From: Clostridia bacterium
GTDB taxonomy: Bacteria > Bacillota > Clostridia > Oscillospirales > Acutalibacteraceae
Length of the DNA: 64,000 nt
Assembly: GCA_017397105.1 (NCBI GenBank)
Contig: JAFQKF010000048.1
Location: forward strand, 1-64,000
Direction of reading: 5' to 3'
Position numbers and translations under genes: made by a program. Below the pieces are notes generated by a model. The model saw only the letters and a list, made by a program, of their open reading frames with translations, did no database searches and was not told where the DNA came from. Positions 17,163 to 25,863 of this stretch are shown here, piece by piece (within the stretch, counting starts at the first letter, position 1; each line of letters begins with the position of its first letter).

Positions 17163-17230
17163 TGCCCCCGTAGCTTAAAGCAGAGCGTTGTTCAATCACA
17201 AAGGTGGCGGTGCGATTCCGTCCTAGGGCA
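17163..17230 (+). other. Aberrant tRNA-like sequence
   Basis: GCCCCCG, then TA and GCTT, and a GGCGG-TGCGATT-CCGTC T-arm followed by CTAGGGCA, give a tRNA-like cloverleaf. The T-arm and D-stem (GCTT/GAGC) are good, but acceptor pairs 5 and 6 are mismatched, the D-loop is only six bases without GG, and the anticodon arm (TTGT/ACAA) closes a six-base loop, so no anticodon can be assigned. At 68 bases it is shorter than a normal tRNA. It may be a decayed tRNA or a tRNA mimic. Confidence 0.55.
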
Positions 17231-17258
17231 AAAATATTTTCAAGCGAGGTTAAAAACA

Positions 17259-17537
17259 ATGTACGAAGACAAAACACTCACCTGCAAGGAATGCGGCGAA
17301 GAATTCATTTTCACAGCCGGCGAACAGGAATTCTATGCTGAAAAGGGTTTCGTAAATGAGCCCCAGCGCTGCAAGGCTTGCCGTGATGCACGCAAGAATG
17401 TTGCCCGTGGAGAACGTGAATGGTTTGAAGCTACCTGTGACGAATGCGGCGGCGTAGCAAAAGTTCCCTTCAAGCCCCGTGAGGACAGACCTGTTTACTG
17501 CAGCGAATGCTTTGCAAAGAAGCAGAATCAGGACTAA
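17259..17537 (+). CDS. Zinc-ribbon domain protein
   Basis: A 92-residue protein with two paired-cysteine zinc sites: CKECGEEF with RCKACRD (about residues 9-47), and CDECGGVAKV with YCSECF (about 64-86). It belongs to the small probable zinc-ribbon proteins found in many clostridia, whose role is not established. ATG at 17259 follows GCGAGG. It lies directly after the tRNA-like sequence and is closed by a strong terminator, so it probably shares a transcript with the sigma factor. A nucleic-acid-binding or redox role is possible but not shown. Confidence 0.8.
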   Translation: MYEDKTLTCKECGEEFIFTAGEQEFYAEKGFVNEPQRCKACRDARKNVARGEREWFEATCDECGGVAKVPFKPREDRPVYCSECFAKKQNQD

Positions 17538-17554
17538 TTGACTTGCAAAACTCA

Positions 17555-17590
17555 AGCACCGTGAATCGTGAGATTCACGGTGCTTTTTCT
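17555..17590 (+). terminator. Intrinsic terminator
   Basis: AGCACCGTGAATC pairs with GATTCACGGTGCT around GTGA, a 13-bp perfect stem, followed by TTTTCTTTTTT. Confidence 0.95.
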
Positions 17591-17597
17591 TTTTTCA

Positions 17598-18248
17598 TTA
17601 AAGAAGAATTTTTTTCAATTCTGCCACGCTGTCAGCGATAAAATCCGCGCCTGCCAGAGTTAATTCTTCGCGGCTGCCGAAGCCGTAGGTAACTCCTATG
17701 CTCTTTACTCCCGCTTCCTTTGCGCCGAGGATATCGAAGTGTCTGTCGCCAATCATTACGGCTCCGCTTTTGTCAGCACCGAGTGCGGCGCACGCAGATT
17801 CCACAAGTGCGGTTTTGCTCGGCTCGGTGTTGTTTAAATCAGGTGCGCTTATTGCGCCGAAGAATTCGCCGTAGTTGAGATGCTCAATAATTTTTCTTAT
17901 GAATTTTTCAGGCTTTGCGCTGGCAATAGCAAGCTTTATTCCGCTTGCGTGAAGAGTGCGGATGAGGGAATCCATACCCTCATAAAGCTCAAACATATAT
18001 ATTCCGCTTTCGGAGTAGTTAGCTCTGTAAATACTGACGGCTTTTGCGGCGGTGGCCTCATCCACTGCGAGAGTGCGCATGAAACTGTTAAGCAGGGGAG
18101 GGCCCACGAAGGTGCGAAGCTGAGCGTCGCTGAGAGGCTCAAAGCCAAGCTCTTTTACGGCAATTGAAGCGCAGGTGAAAATTCCTTTTCCCGTGTCGGC
18201 AACGGTACCGTCAAAATCAAAAATAACAAAATCGAACTTTCTGCTCAT
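17598..18248 (-). CDS. HAD phosphatase, phosphoglycolate phosphatase-like
   Basis: A 216-residue HAD hydrolase of subclass IA. FDFDGTVADTG near residue 9 is motif I, ASAKPEKF near 110 motif II/III, and MIGDRHFDILGAKEAG near 167 is motif IV. A small alpha-helical cap lies between. Gph-like enzymes remove phosphate from phosphoglycolate or from sugar phosphates and other small metabolites; the exact substrate cannot be read from sequence. It is convergent with the zinc-ribbon gene and divergent from the aminotransferase. Confidence 0.85.
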   Translation of the reverse strand: MSRKFDFVIFDFDGTVADTGKGIFTCASIAVKELGFEPLSDAQLRTFVGPPLLNSFMRTLAVDEATAAKAVSIYRANYSESGIYMFELYEGMDSLIRTLHASGIKLAIASAKPEKFIRKIIEHLNYGEFFGAISAPDLNNTEPSKTALVESACAALGADKSGAVMIGDRHFDILGAKEAGVKSIGVTYGFGSREELTLAGADFIADSVAELKKILL

Positions 18249-18288
18249 TTTTACGCCCTCCTTTTTAAATAAATTGATTATAACATAC

Positions 18289-18317
18289 TTTACTTTTTAA
18301 TAAAAGCGTTATATAAT
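18289..18317 (+). promoter_or_regulatory. Promoter of the aminotransferase gene
   Basis: TTTACT and TATAAT are 17 bases apart and lie 43 bases before the start codon. Confidence 0.7.
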
Positions 18318-18359
18318 ATTTTTTTAGTAAATGAATTCTCTGCATTGGAGGTTTAAAAT

Positions 18360-19550
18360 ATGGAATATAAATTTTCAAAGGGTATAGCTGAGCTCAAGCC
18401 TTCGCTTATCCGTGAAATTCTTAAAAGTACCGCAGGTACAGATACCGTGCCTCTTTCGGCAGGCAACCCTGCGCCTGATGCTTTCCCCATTGACGACGTT
18501 AAAAAGATAATCAATTCCGTCTTTGAAAATGACCCTGTGCTTGCTCTGCAGTACGGAGTAACAGAGGGATATGCCCCCCTTATCGGCGAGCTTGAAAAGC
18601 TCTGCAAGGAGCGTTACGGAGTTTTCGGTGAGAACGATGCGGTTATGGTCACCTCGGGTGCTCAGCAGATCATGAGCCTTCTCTCCCATGCAATGCTCAA
18701 TTACGGTGACACAGTAATCTGTGAAGAGCCCTCATTTATCGGCTCTCTCAACTGCTTCAGAGCATTCGGCGCAAATCTTGTAGGCGTGCCCGTTGAGGCA
18801 GACGGTATGAATATTGCAAGTCTTGAACAAGCGCTTATCAATAATCCCGACGCAAAGTTTATTTATACAATCCCCAATTTCCAGAATCCCTCAGGCGTCA
18901 CAATGAGCCTTGAGAAGAGGAAGGCGGTTTATGAGCTTGCCAAAAAATACGGCGTGCTCGTGCTTGAGGATAACCCTTACGGCGAAACAAGGGTTGCGGG
19001 CGAGGACGTGCCTGCAATAAAGACCTTTGACGAAGAAGGAGTTGTTGTTTACGCAGGCTCTTTTTCAAAGATTGTTGCCCCCGGTATCAGAGTGGGCTTT
19101 GTATGCGCAAACAAAGAGCTTATAGCTAAAATGACCGTTGTAAAGCAGACTCAGGACGTTCATACTCCCCTTTCATCCCAGCTTATTGTTTACAAGTGGC
19201 TTACCGAGTGTGATTTTGAAGCCCACATTCTTAAAATCAAGGATATTTATCGCAGGAAGCTCAATCTTCTTTGCGACTGCATTGATAAAGAGCTCAGCGA
19301 ATTCGTTGAGTATATCCGCCCCGAAGGCGGTCTGTTTGTGTGGTGCAAGCTGGCTGACCATATCGATATGCTCGATTATTGCAAAAAGGCTGCTGCTGCA
19401 GGCGCCGCTGTTGTGCCCGGAGTTGCATTCCTTTGCGATGAAAGTGCAAAAACTCAGTACATCCGCCTGAATTTCTCAACTCCCTCCGATGAAAAAATCG
19501 TAAGGGGTATCAAGATTCTTGCGGACGTTGCACGCACCTACTCAAAGTAA
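18360..19550 (+). CDS. Class I/II aminotransferase (2-aminoadipate type)
   Basis: A 396-residue PLP enzyme of fold type I. The N-terminal region SAGNPAPDAFP, then TSGAQQI with the phosphate-binding glycine/serine, and SFSKIVAPGIRVGF near residue 238 with the PLP lysine, are typical of the aromatic/2-aminoadipate aminotransferase subgroup (LysN/AraT-like). It exchanges an amino group between an amino acid and a 2-oxo acid; substrate is uncertain. It is followed by trpS 21 bases later, probably in one transcript. Confidence 0.87.
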   Translation: MEYKFSKGIAELKPSLIREILKSTAGTDTVPLSAGNPAPDAFPIDDVKKIINSVFENDPVLALQYGVTEGYAPLIGELEKLCKERYGVFGENDAVMVTSGAQQIMSLLSHAMLNYGDTVICEEPSFIGSLNCFRAFGANLVGVPVEADGMNIASLEQALINNPDAKFIYTIPNFQNPSGVTMSLEKRKAVYELAKKYGVLVLEDNPYGETRVAGEDVPAIKTFDEEGVVVYAGSFSKIVAPGIRVGFVCANKELIAKMTVVKQTQDVHTPLSSQLIVYKWLTECDFEAHILKIKDIYRRKLNLLCDCIDKELSEFVEYIRPEGGLFVWCKLADHIDMLDYCKKAAAAGAAVVPGVAFLCDESAKTQYIRLNFSTPSDEKIVRGIKILADVARTYSK

Positions 19551-19571
19551 TAACCGAAAGGATTTTTAACT

Positions 19572-20582
19572 ATGGAAAATACACCCGTTGAACGCAAAAA
19601 ACGAGTTCTGAGTCTTATCCAGCCCACGGCGGTGCCCACTCTCGGCAACTACCTCGGTGCGCTCAAGAACTGGAAGAACATGAGCGAGGATTATGACTGT
19701 ATTTACGGTGTTGCGGATTTGCACGCTCTTACGATTCATCCTGACCCTGCAAGCCTTCGCAAGCAGTCGCTTGAGATGTTTGCGCTCATGCTCTCGGTAG
19801 GTCTTGACCCTGAGAAGAATATCGTTTTCTTCCAGAGCCACGTTCATACTCACAGTGAGCTTGCATGGATTCTTAATTGCTACACCCAGTTCGGCGAGGC
19901 ATCAAGAATGACTCAGTTCAAGGAGAAATCCGCAAAGCACGCAGGCAACATCACCGTCGGTCTGTTTGATTATCCCGTGCTTATGGCGGCTGATATCCTC
20001 ATTTATCAGGCTGATTTTGTTCCCGTAGGAGCTGACCAGAAGCAGCACCTTGAGCTTGCAAGGGATATTGCGGACCGTTTCAATACAATGCGCGGAAACA
20101 CCTTCGTGCTTCCCGAGCCTTTCATAGGCAAGGTAGGCGCAAAGATAAGCAGCCTTCAGGATCCCACGCAGAAGATGTCCAAGTCCGACCCCAACCCCAA
20201 GGCGTCCATTTCGCTGCTTGACCCTCCCGAGGTTATCCTCAAGAAGTTCAAGTCTGCCGTTACGGATTCCGAGGCTGTTGTAAGATATGCTGACGGTAAG
20301 GACGGTATCAACAATCTCATGGCAATCTACTCCTGCTGCACCGGCAAGAGCTTTGAAGAGATTGAAAATGAATTTGCAGGCAAGGGCTACGGCGATTTCA
20401 AGGTTGCGGTTGCAGAGTCCGTAATCGAAGAGCTCCGCCCCGTTCAGGATAACTTCAAGCGTCTTATTGCCGACAAGGCTTACCTCAACGAGGTTGCAAA
20501 GAACGGCGCTCAAGCGGCAACAAGAATTTCTCAGCGCACCCTTGCAAAGGTGCAGAAAAAGGTCGGCCTTTATATGCCATGA
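19572..20582 (+). CDS. trpS: Tryptophanyl-tRNA synthetase
   Basis: A 336-residue class I synthetase. The HIGH-like motif is PTLGNYLGAL (about residues 22-31) and the KMSKS motif is KMSKSDPN near 203. It charges tRNA-Trp in the cytosol. Its length is normal for the bacterial form. The 21-base gap to the preceding gene leaves no room for a T-box leader. AAAGG precedes the ATG. Confidence 0.95.
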   Translation: MENTPVERKKRVLSLIQPTAVPTLGNYLGALKNWKNMSEDYDCIYGVADLHALTIHPDPASLRKQSLEMFALMLSVGLDPEKNIVFFQSHVHTHSELAWILNCYTQFGEASRMTQFKEKSAKHAGNITVGLFDYPVLMAADILIYQADFVPVGADQKQHLELARDIADRFNTMRGNTFVLPEPFIGKVGAKISSLQDPTQKMSKSDPNPKASISLLDPPEVILKKFKSAVTDSEAVVRYADGKDGINNLMAIYSCCTGKSFEEIENEFAGKGYGDFKVAVAESVIEELRPVQDNFKRLIADKAYLNEVAKNGAQAATRISQRTLAKVQKKVGLYMP

Positions 20583-20619
20583 TAAAATATGCGGATTTGA
20601 TGAATTCTTTTTCAGCATA

Positions 20620-20658
20620 TTTTCATAAAAATTCATAAACAGTGAATAAAAATTCAAA
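20620..20658 (+). promoter_or_regulatory. Two tandem ARG boxes (ArgR/AhrC operator)
   Basis: Two near-consensus 18-bp ARG boxes lie at 20620-20637 and 20641-20658, separated by three bases, giving the 21-bp centre-to-centre spacing of classical tandem operators. Against TNTGAATWWWWATTCANW the second box (core TGAATAAAAATTCA) matches 17 of 18 positions and the first 16. They end just before the -35 of the argG promoter at 20665, so an arginine-bound repressor would block it. Confidence 0.85.
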
Positions 20659-20664
20659 AAGCGC

Positions 20665-20692
20665 TTGACTTTCTGAATATTTGCTGTATAAT
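20665..20692 (+). promoter_or_regulatory. SigA-type promoter of argG
   Basis: TTGACT and TATAAT are separated by 16 bases, directly downstream of the ARG boxes and 34 bases before the start codon. Confidence 0.88.
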
Positions 20693-20726
20693 CTAACCAT
20701 TGTCAAAAAACATCGGAGGTATTATC

Positions 20727-21953
20727 ATGAAAGAAATCAAAAAAGTAGTTCTCGCATATTCCGGCGGTCTTGATACATCAATCATCATCCCCTGGCTTAA
20801 GGAAAACTATAACAACTGTGAAGTTATCGCTGTTTCCGGCGACGTAGGTCAGGGCACCGAGCTTGACGGTCTTGAGGAAAAGGCAATAAAGACCGGCGCT
20901 TCCAAGCTTTACATTGAGGATCTTAAGGAAGAGTTCGTAAACGAATACATTTTCCCCACCCTCAAGGCAGGCGCTGTTTATGAGAAGGATTATCTCCTCG
21001 GCACATCCTTTGCACGCCCCGTAATCGCCAAGAGAATCGTTGAAATCGCTAAGGCTGAAGGCGCTGACGCTATCTGCCACGGCTGCACCGGTAAGGGTAA
21101 CGATCAGGTTCGTTTCGAGCTTGCTATCAAGGCTTTTGCTCCCGAAATGCAGATTATTGCTCCCTGGAGAATATGGGATATCAAGTCCCGTGAAGAGGAA
21201 ATCGAATACGCAGAAGCACGCAACATTCCTCTTAAGATTAACCGTGAAACCAACTATTCCAAGGATAAGAACCTCTGGCATCTTTCCCACGAGGGCCTTG
21301 ACCTTGAAGACCCTGCAAACGAGCCCCAGTATCTTAAGGAAGGCTTCCTTGAGATGGGCGTAGCTCCCGAAGCAGCACCCGACAAGCCCACGTACGTTAC
21401 CATTTCCTTTGAAAAGGGCATTCCCGTAGCACTTGACGGTGTTAAGATGGGCGGCGTTGAGATGATTACAAAGCTCAACGAAATCGGCGGTGCAAACGGC
21501 ATCGGCCTTGCAGACCTTGTTGAAAACCGTCTTGTAGGCATGAAGTCCAGAGGCGTTTATGAAAATCCCGCAGGCGCTATCCTTTACAGAGCTCACGAAG
21601 TGCTTGAAACCATCTGCCTTGACAGAGATACTCAGCATTATAAGGAGCAGGTTGCTCTCCGCTTTGCAGAGCTTGTTTACTTCGGTCAGTGGTACACTCC
21701 TCTCAGAGAAGCTATCTCCGCTTTTGTTGATTCCACTCAGCAGACCGTAACAGGCGACGTTAAGCTTAAGCTCTACAAGGGCAACATCATCAACGCAGGC
21801 GTAACCTCCCCCTATTCACTTTACAGCGAAGCATTCGCAACCTTCGATGAGGATGAGGTTTACAATCAGAAGGATTCCGAAGGCTTCATCAACCTCTTCG
21901 GTCTTCCCCTCAAGGTAAGAGCAATCCTTGAAGCTGAAAGAAACAATAAGTAA
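20727..21953 (+). CDS. argG: Argininosuccinate synthase
   Basis: A 408-residue PP-loop ATP-dependent ligase that joins citrulline and aspartate. YSGGLDTS at residues 11-18 is the ATP loop, and the aspartate/citrulline-binding block [13 protein letters not shown] follows near 120. The ATG at 20727 is chosen since GGAGG lies about eight bases before it; an upstream TTG is unlikely. ArgR/AhrC control is supported by the tandem ARG boxes. A hairpin between argG and argH may partly terminate transcription. Confidence 0.96.
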   Translation: MKEIKKVVLAYSGGLDTSIIIPWLKENYNNCEVIAVSGDVGQGTELDGLEEKAIKTGASKLYIEDLKEEFVNEYIFPTLKAGAVYEKDYLLGTSFARPVIAKRIVEIAKAEGADAICHGCTGKGNDQVRFELAIKAFAPEMQIIAPWRIWDIKSREEEIEYAEARNIPLKINRETNYSKDKNLWHLSHEGLDLEDPANEPQYLKEGFLEMGVAPEAAPDKPTYVTISFEKGIPVALDGVKMGGVEMITKLNEIGGANGIGLADLVENRLVGMKSRGVYENPAGAILYRAHEVLETICLDRDTQHYKEQVALRFAELVYFGQWYTPLREAISAFVDSTQQTVTGDVKLKLYKGNIINAGVTSPYSLYSEAFATFDEDEVYNQKDSEGFINLFGLPLKVRAILEAERNNK

Positions 21954-21963
21954 TTAAATATAA

Positions 21964-21999
21964 AAAGAGTGACTGCATTTTAAGATGCAGCCACTCTTT
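21964..21999 (+). terminator. argG-argH intergenic hairpin
   Basis: AAAGAGTGACTGCAT pairs with ATGCAGCCACTCTTT around TTTAAG, with one mismatch and a short T run (TTTGCGTTT). It may terminate or attenuate readthrough into argH. Confidence 0.75.
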
Positions 22000-22021
22000 G
22001 CGTTTACTGAAAGGAGTAAAT

Positions 22022-23329
22022 ATGAAACTCTGGGCAGGCCGCTTTTCAAAGGAAGCGGATAAAAAAACCAACGATTTCAACTCCTCCATTGCAACCGATT
22101 CAAGGATGTATGAGGAGGATATTACGGGCAGCATCGCTCACGCAACTATGCTTGCCGCCAAGGGTATAATTTCAAAAGAGGATTCCGTGCAGATTTGCAC
22201 TGCCCTTGCCGAAATTAAAGAGGAAATTGCAAACGGCACGCTGCTTATTGACCCCAACGCCGAGGATATTCACACCTTTATCGAGGCAACTCTTACCGAG
22301 AGAATCGGCAGCGCAGGCAAAAGACTGCATACAGGCAGAAGCCGTAACGACCAGGTGGCGGTTGACATCCGCCTTTATCTGAGAAAAGAATGCGATGCGC
22401 TTTATGAGCTTGTTGAAAAGCTTATAGCATCCATTGAAAACAAGGGCGATGAATATAAGGGCGCAATCATGCCCGGTTATACTCACCTTCAGAGAGCTCA
22501 GCCCATTACCTTCAAGGCTCATCTTACCGCTTACGTTGAAATGCTTAAGCGTGACCTTGGCAGACTTGCCGATGCAAAAAAGAGGATGAACGTTTCTCCT
22601 CTTGGAAGCGGTGCTCTTGCAGGTACCACTTATCCCATTGACCGTGCTATGACCGCTCAGTTGCTCGGCTTTGATTCTTATACTCTGAGCACTCTTGACG
22701 GAGTGTCGGACAGAGATTTCTGCCTTGAGCTTGCAAGCGTGCTTTCCATAATCATGGTGCATCTTTCAAGGCTTTCGGAGGAAATAGTAATCTGGTGCTC
22801 ATGGGAGTTCAAGTTTGTTGAGCTTGACGATGCTTTTTCAACCGGCTCCAGCATAATGCCACAGAAGAAGAACCCCGATATCACAGAGCTTGTAAGAGGC
22901 AAATCCGGCAGAGTTTTCGGCGACCTTATGACTCTTCTTACCGTTATGAAGGGCTTGCCGCTTGCGTACAATAAGGATATGCAGGAGGATAAGGATGCGA
23001 TTTTTGATGCTTTTGATACCGTCAAGATTTGCGTGGATACCCTTATTCCCATGATTGATACCATGAAGGCAATTCCCGAAAACATGAGAAAAGCGGCTGC
23101 AGGCGGATTTATAAACGCAACGGACTGCGCTGATTACCTTGTTTCAAAGGGTCTTCCTTTCAGGGATGCATACAAGGCAACGGGCGAGATTGTAGCCCTT
23201 TGCATAAAGAGCGGCGAAACGCTTGAGAGTCTTTCGCTCGATAAATACCGCGAGGTATGCGAGCTGTTTGACGAAGGCGTTTACGAAGCGATAAAGCTTG
23301 AAAACTGCGTAGCACGCAGAGGAATGTAA
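22022..23329 (+). CDS. argH: Argininosuccinate lyase
   Basis: A 435-residue enzyme of the fumarase/aspartase superfamily that splits argininosuccinate into arginine and fumarate. GSSIMPQKKNP near residue 279 is the superfamily signature containing the catalytic serine loop; HTGRSRND near 110 and TRAHLQRAQP-like GYTHLQRAQP near 160 hold the other catalytic residues. The ATG at 22022 has AAGGAG five bases before it. It lies 68 bases after argG in the same arginine-control region. Confidence 0.96.
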   Translation: MKLWAGRFSKEADKKTNDFNSSIATDSRMYEEDITGSIAHATMLAAKGIISKEDSVQICTALAEIKEEIANGTLLIDPNAEDIHTFIEATLTERIGSAGKRLHTGRSRNDQVAVDIRLYLRKECDALYELVEKLIASIENKGDEYKGAIMPGYTHLQRAQPITFKAHLTAYVEMLKRDLGRLADAKKRMNVSPLGSGALAGTTYPIDRAMTAQLLGFDSYTLSTLDGVSDRDFCLELASVLSIIMVHLSRLSEEIVIWCSWEFKFVELDDAFSTGSSIMPQKKNPDITELVRGKSGRVFGDLMTLLTVMKGLPLAYNKDMQEDKDAIFDAFDTVKICVDTLIPMIDTMKAIPENMRKAAAGGFINATDCADYLVSKGLPFRDAYKATGEIVALCIKSGETLESLSLDKYREVCELFDEGVYEAIKLENCVARRGM

Positions 23330-23337
23330 TATAAAAT

Positions 23338-23375
23338 GGGGATGAAAAAAACATAAGTTTTTTACATCCCCTTTT
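23338..23375 (+). terminator. First terminator after argH
   Basis: GGGGATG and CATCCCC pair, with complementary GAAAAAAAC/GTTTTTTAC inner arms, then TTTT. Confidence 0.9.
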
Positions 23376-23382
23376 AACGTCA

Positions 23383-23416
23383 GAAAAGCGCCCTCTTTAA
23401 GAGGACGCTTTTCCTT
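23383..23416 (+). terminator. Second terminator after argH
   Basis: GAAAAGCGCCCTCTT pairs with AAGAGGACGCTTTTC (one mismatch), then CTTTT. Two terminators in tandem close the arginine region. Confidence 0.9.
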
Positions 23417-23450
23417 TTGCATAGGGTTTTGAATTGAGGAGGGGTATTGT

Positions 23451-23513
23451 AAGTCCCATGCGGTTGGGACTTAAGAGTCGGCAAAGGGTGCGGCTCCCTT
23501 TGACCTCCGACTG
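23451..23513. ncRNA. Candidate structured RNA or repeat
   Basis: AAGTCCCA/TGGGACTT is a perfect 8-bp hairpin (23451-23472). It is followed by a longer two-part hairpin in which AGTCGG (23476-23481) pairs with CCGACT (23507-23512) and AAAGGG (23483-23488) with CCCTTT (23496-23501). No open frame covers it and it follows two terminators, so it is not the argH 3' end. It may be an independent small RNA or a repeat; no promoter was clearly seen. Confidence 0.4.
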
Positions 23514-23592
23514 ATTGAAGTATAGCTGCCAAATATTAATCTGATGTGAACTTTATTTTAACTTATTGGAGATATTTTGTAAACTCTGAAAA

Positions 23593-24768
23593 TCAGGTTT
23601 CGAGGTAATCGGAAATAGCAATAACGCCGCCGTCCTCGCGGAAAACACGGGGCACTCTCTTGTTGATACCGCAGATTATTTCGTAGTTTATCATATCGCA
23701 TTTGCCTGCAATATCCTCTACCGTTATAATATCGCTTCCGAAAACGGTTACGGACATACCCTCGTGGATATCCTCAATATCTGAAACGTCAAGGATGCAC
23801 TGGTCCATACAGATTCTGCCGAGTACGGGCACTTTTTTGCCGTTTACAACCATGTATGCACGGCCTGAAAGCTTGCGGGGCAGACCGTCGGCATATCCTA
23901 CGGGCACGGTTGCAACCTTCATCGGTTTATCCGAAACGAAAGTGCCGCCGTAGCTTATGGGCGTGCCTGCAGGGATTGTTTTTACCATAGAAATAACGGT
24001 TTTCATCTGCATTACGGGCTTTAAATGAATGTGGCTGCCAACGTATTGCGAGGGCGCAAGGCCGTAGAGAATAATACCGGGGCGAACAAGATCAAGCTGC
24101 ATTTCGGGATATATTACGGTTGCGGCGGAGTTGCAGCAATGCTTTAATTCAAATTTTGTGCCGAGAGCCTCAACCTCGTGGATAAGCTTTAAGAAAAGGT
24201 CATACTGAAGACGGGTGAAAACCTCACCGTTTTCTTCATCTGCAAGAGCAAAGTGAGTAAAAATTCCTTCGGGATAAAGACCCGGGAGGGAGCAGGCAAC
24301 GGCAATATCCCTTGCTGTGTCGGCATCAAGCTCGGAATCGTGAAACATAAAGCCGAGGCGGCTCATGCCCGTATCCGCTTTTATATGTATTCTTACCTCA
24401 ACGCCGTTTTCAGCAGCATCGGCGGAGAGGGCGGCGGCATATTCGGGGTTGAAAACAGCCTGAGAGATTCCGTTTACTGCGAGGGAAACGGAATATTCTG
24501 GCGGAGTGTAGCCGAGGATGAGCACGCAACTGTCGGGTGAAACGCTTTTTACCTGCATCGCTTCCTCAAGATTGGAAACGGCAAACCACTCACAGCCGAG
24601 CTTGACGAGCTCTTTTACTATATATTCAACTCCGTGGCCGTAAGCATCTGCTTTTACAACCGCCATGATTTTGGCGCCTGAGGAAATTTTGCGGCAGATT
24701 TCGCCGTAGTTTTCACGCAAAGCGTCCGTATCAATATTCAGCCATGTTCTTCTGAAATATTTTTTCAC
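23593..24768 (-). CDS. alr: Alanine racemase
   Basis: A 391-residue fold-type-III PLP enzyme converting L- to D-alanine for the cell wall. VVKADAYGHG has the PLP lysine at residue 39, and the substrate-side tyrosine region is SYGGTF with CMDQCILD further on. Length is normal. It stands alone on the minus strand, flanked by intergenic regions, with CTCCGAG-rich sequence before the start giving GGAGG on the reading strand. It may be spore-associated or a housekeeping enzyme. Confidence 0.94.
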   Translation of the reverse strand: MKKYFRRTWLNIDTDALRENYGEICRKISSGAKIMAVVKADAYGHGVEYIVKELVKLGCEWFAVSNLEEAMQVKSVSPDSCVLILGYTPPEYSVSLAVNGISQAVFNPEYAAALSADAAENGVEVRIHIKADTGMSRLGFMFHDSELDADTARDIAVACSLPGLYPEGIFTHFALADEENGEVFTRLQYDLFLKLIHEVEALGTKFELKHCCNSAATVIYPEMQLDLVRPGIILYGLAPSQYVGSHIHLKPVMQMKTVISMVKTIPAGTPISYGGTFVSDKPMKVATVPVGYADGLPRKLSGRAYMVVNGKKVPVLGRICMDQCILDVSDIEDIHEGMSVTVFGSDIITVEDIAGKCDMINYEIICGINKRVPRVFREDGGVIAISDYLET

Positions 24769-24856
24769 TCCGAGGCCTCCAATGATATTTAATGCCGATA
24801 ATATACCAGTCTAATATATAATTATATGATTTAAATTAAATTATGTCAAGAAAAAA

Positions 24857-24890
24857 CACGGCCGCGGATGTGTTTGTATCCGCAGCCGTG
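24857..24890 (-). terminator. Terminator of the phosphoesterase gene
   Basis: CACGGCCGCGGAT and ATCCGCAGCCGTG pair (one mismatch). Read on the minus strand the hairpin is followed by TTTTTTC. Confidence 0.9.
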
Positions 24891-24897
24891 GATTCTG

Positions 24898-25851
24898 TTA
24901 AACAAGATCTAATGTTACATCGTAAATGCCCATCCAATGCTCCATGGCGTAGTTTCTTGCCCTGAGCATTACGCAATCGTCGTAAACCTCAACTATGTAG
25001 CCGCAGCCGCTTAAGAGGTTGCCTCCCTCGGCATTGAAATACATATAGGAGGGGAGGTTGACGTAATGAACGTTGCCCCTTGTTTCGATGCTGGCGTGTC
25101 CCTGAGTTTTCTCGGTAATATCGCCCCTGAAGCCTGCGTGGATGTGGCCTGAGAAGTAGAAAACGTTCTTGTATTTCTGAAGAACCTCCTCAACCTCTGC
25201 GCTCTGTCTGCTTGTTGCATCCTCGGGCCAGAGCTGAGCCTCGCCGTTTGTGCCTGCGATTACCCAGTGGCAGATTACAAATGCAGGCATACCGTTTGCG
25301 GTGGCGTCTGCAAGCTCTGAATCAAGCCATGCAATCTGCTCAGCGGAAATGTCAGCCCTTGTGCTGTCACCCTCGCTTGACATAACGATTATTTTATAGC
25401 CGTTGATGTCGGTTGAGTAGTAATTCTTTTCAATATTTCTGCCTGAATAATCGTTATAGAAATCAACAAAGTAGCTGTATGAAGCCTCGGGGCCGAGATC
25501 GCTCCAGGTGTCGTGATTACCTACGCAGGGCAGGAACATCGGTCCGTCAACGCCGTCTTTAACGCATTTGTATAAATCTTCAAATTCGCTCAGCTCGCCG
25601 TGGTCGGTCATATCGCCTACGTGAACAATGGCGTCAATGCAATCCTGACTGAGCACCTCAAAGCCGTGGGTGAGCATGGTGTTTCGGGCAGGGCTGTTGT
25701 TGATATGAGTGTCTGAAATTGTGGCGAAGCAGAGCTTGATATTGTCCTCGTCCTTAACCTTGATTGACTGACCCGTGATGGGAGAGAAAAGGGAGGTGAA
25801 GAAGAAAAGCACGCTGATTACGCCAGAGAGAAGTGAAAGTAAAAAGTTCAT
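24898..25851 (-). CDS. Secreted or membrane-anchored calcineurin-like phosphoesterase
   Basis: A 317-residue metallophosphoesterase with an N-terminal signal anchor (about residues 1-24). The dinuclear metal motifs are in order: ISDTHI near 45, VGDMTDHG near 78, VGNHDTW near 108, CHWV near 196 and SGHIHAGF near 238. It should act outside the membrane on an unknown phosphoester. GGAG precedes the ATG. It is transcribed just downstream of the 727-residue protein (12-base gap), so the two probably form one operon. Confidence 0.87.
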   Translation of the reverse strand: MNFLLSLLSGVISVLFFFTSLFSPITGQSIKVKDEDNIKLCFATISDTHINNSPARNTMLTHGFEVLSQDCIDAIVHVGDMTDHGELSEFEDLYKCVKDGVDGPMFLPCVGNHDTWSDLGPEASYSYFVDFYNDYSGRNIEKNYYSTDINGYKIIVMSSEGDSTRADISAEQIAWLDSELADATANGMPAFVICHWVIAGTNGEAQLWPEDATSRQSAEVEEVLQKYKNVFYFSGHIHAGFRGDITEKTQGHASIETRGNVHYVNLPSYMYFNAEGGNLLSGCGYIVEVYDDCVMLRARNYAMEHWMGIYDVTLDLV

Positions 25852-25863
25852 TTTGATTTCTCC

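Noticed and set aside
19551-19571. T-box leader for trpS
   Set aside because: The 21-base gap is too short for a T-box.
20778-21638. 286-codon open frame antisense to argG
   Set aside because: It mirrors argG codon bias, and the argG reading is certain.
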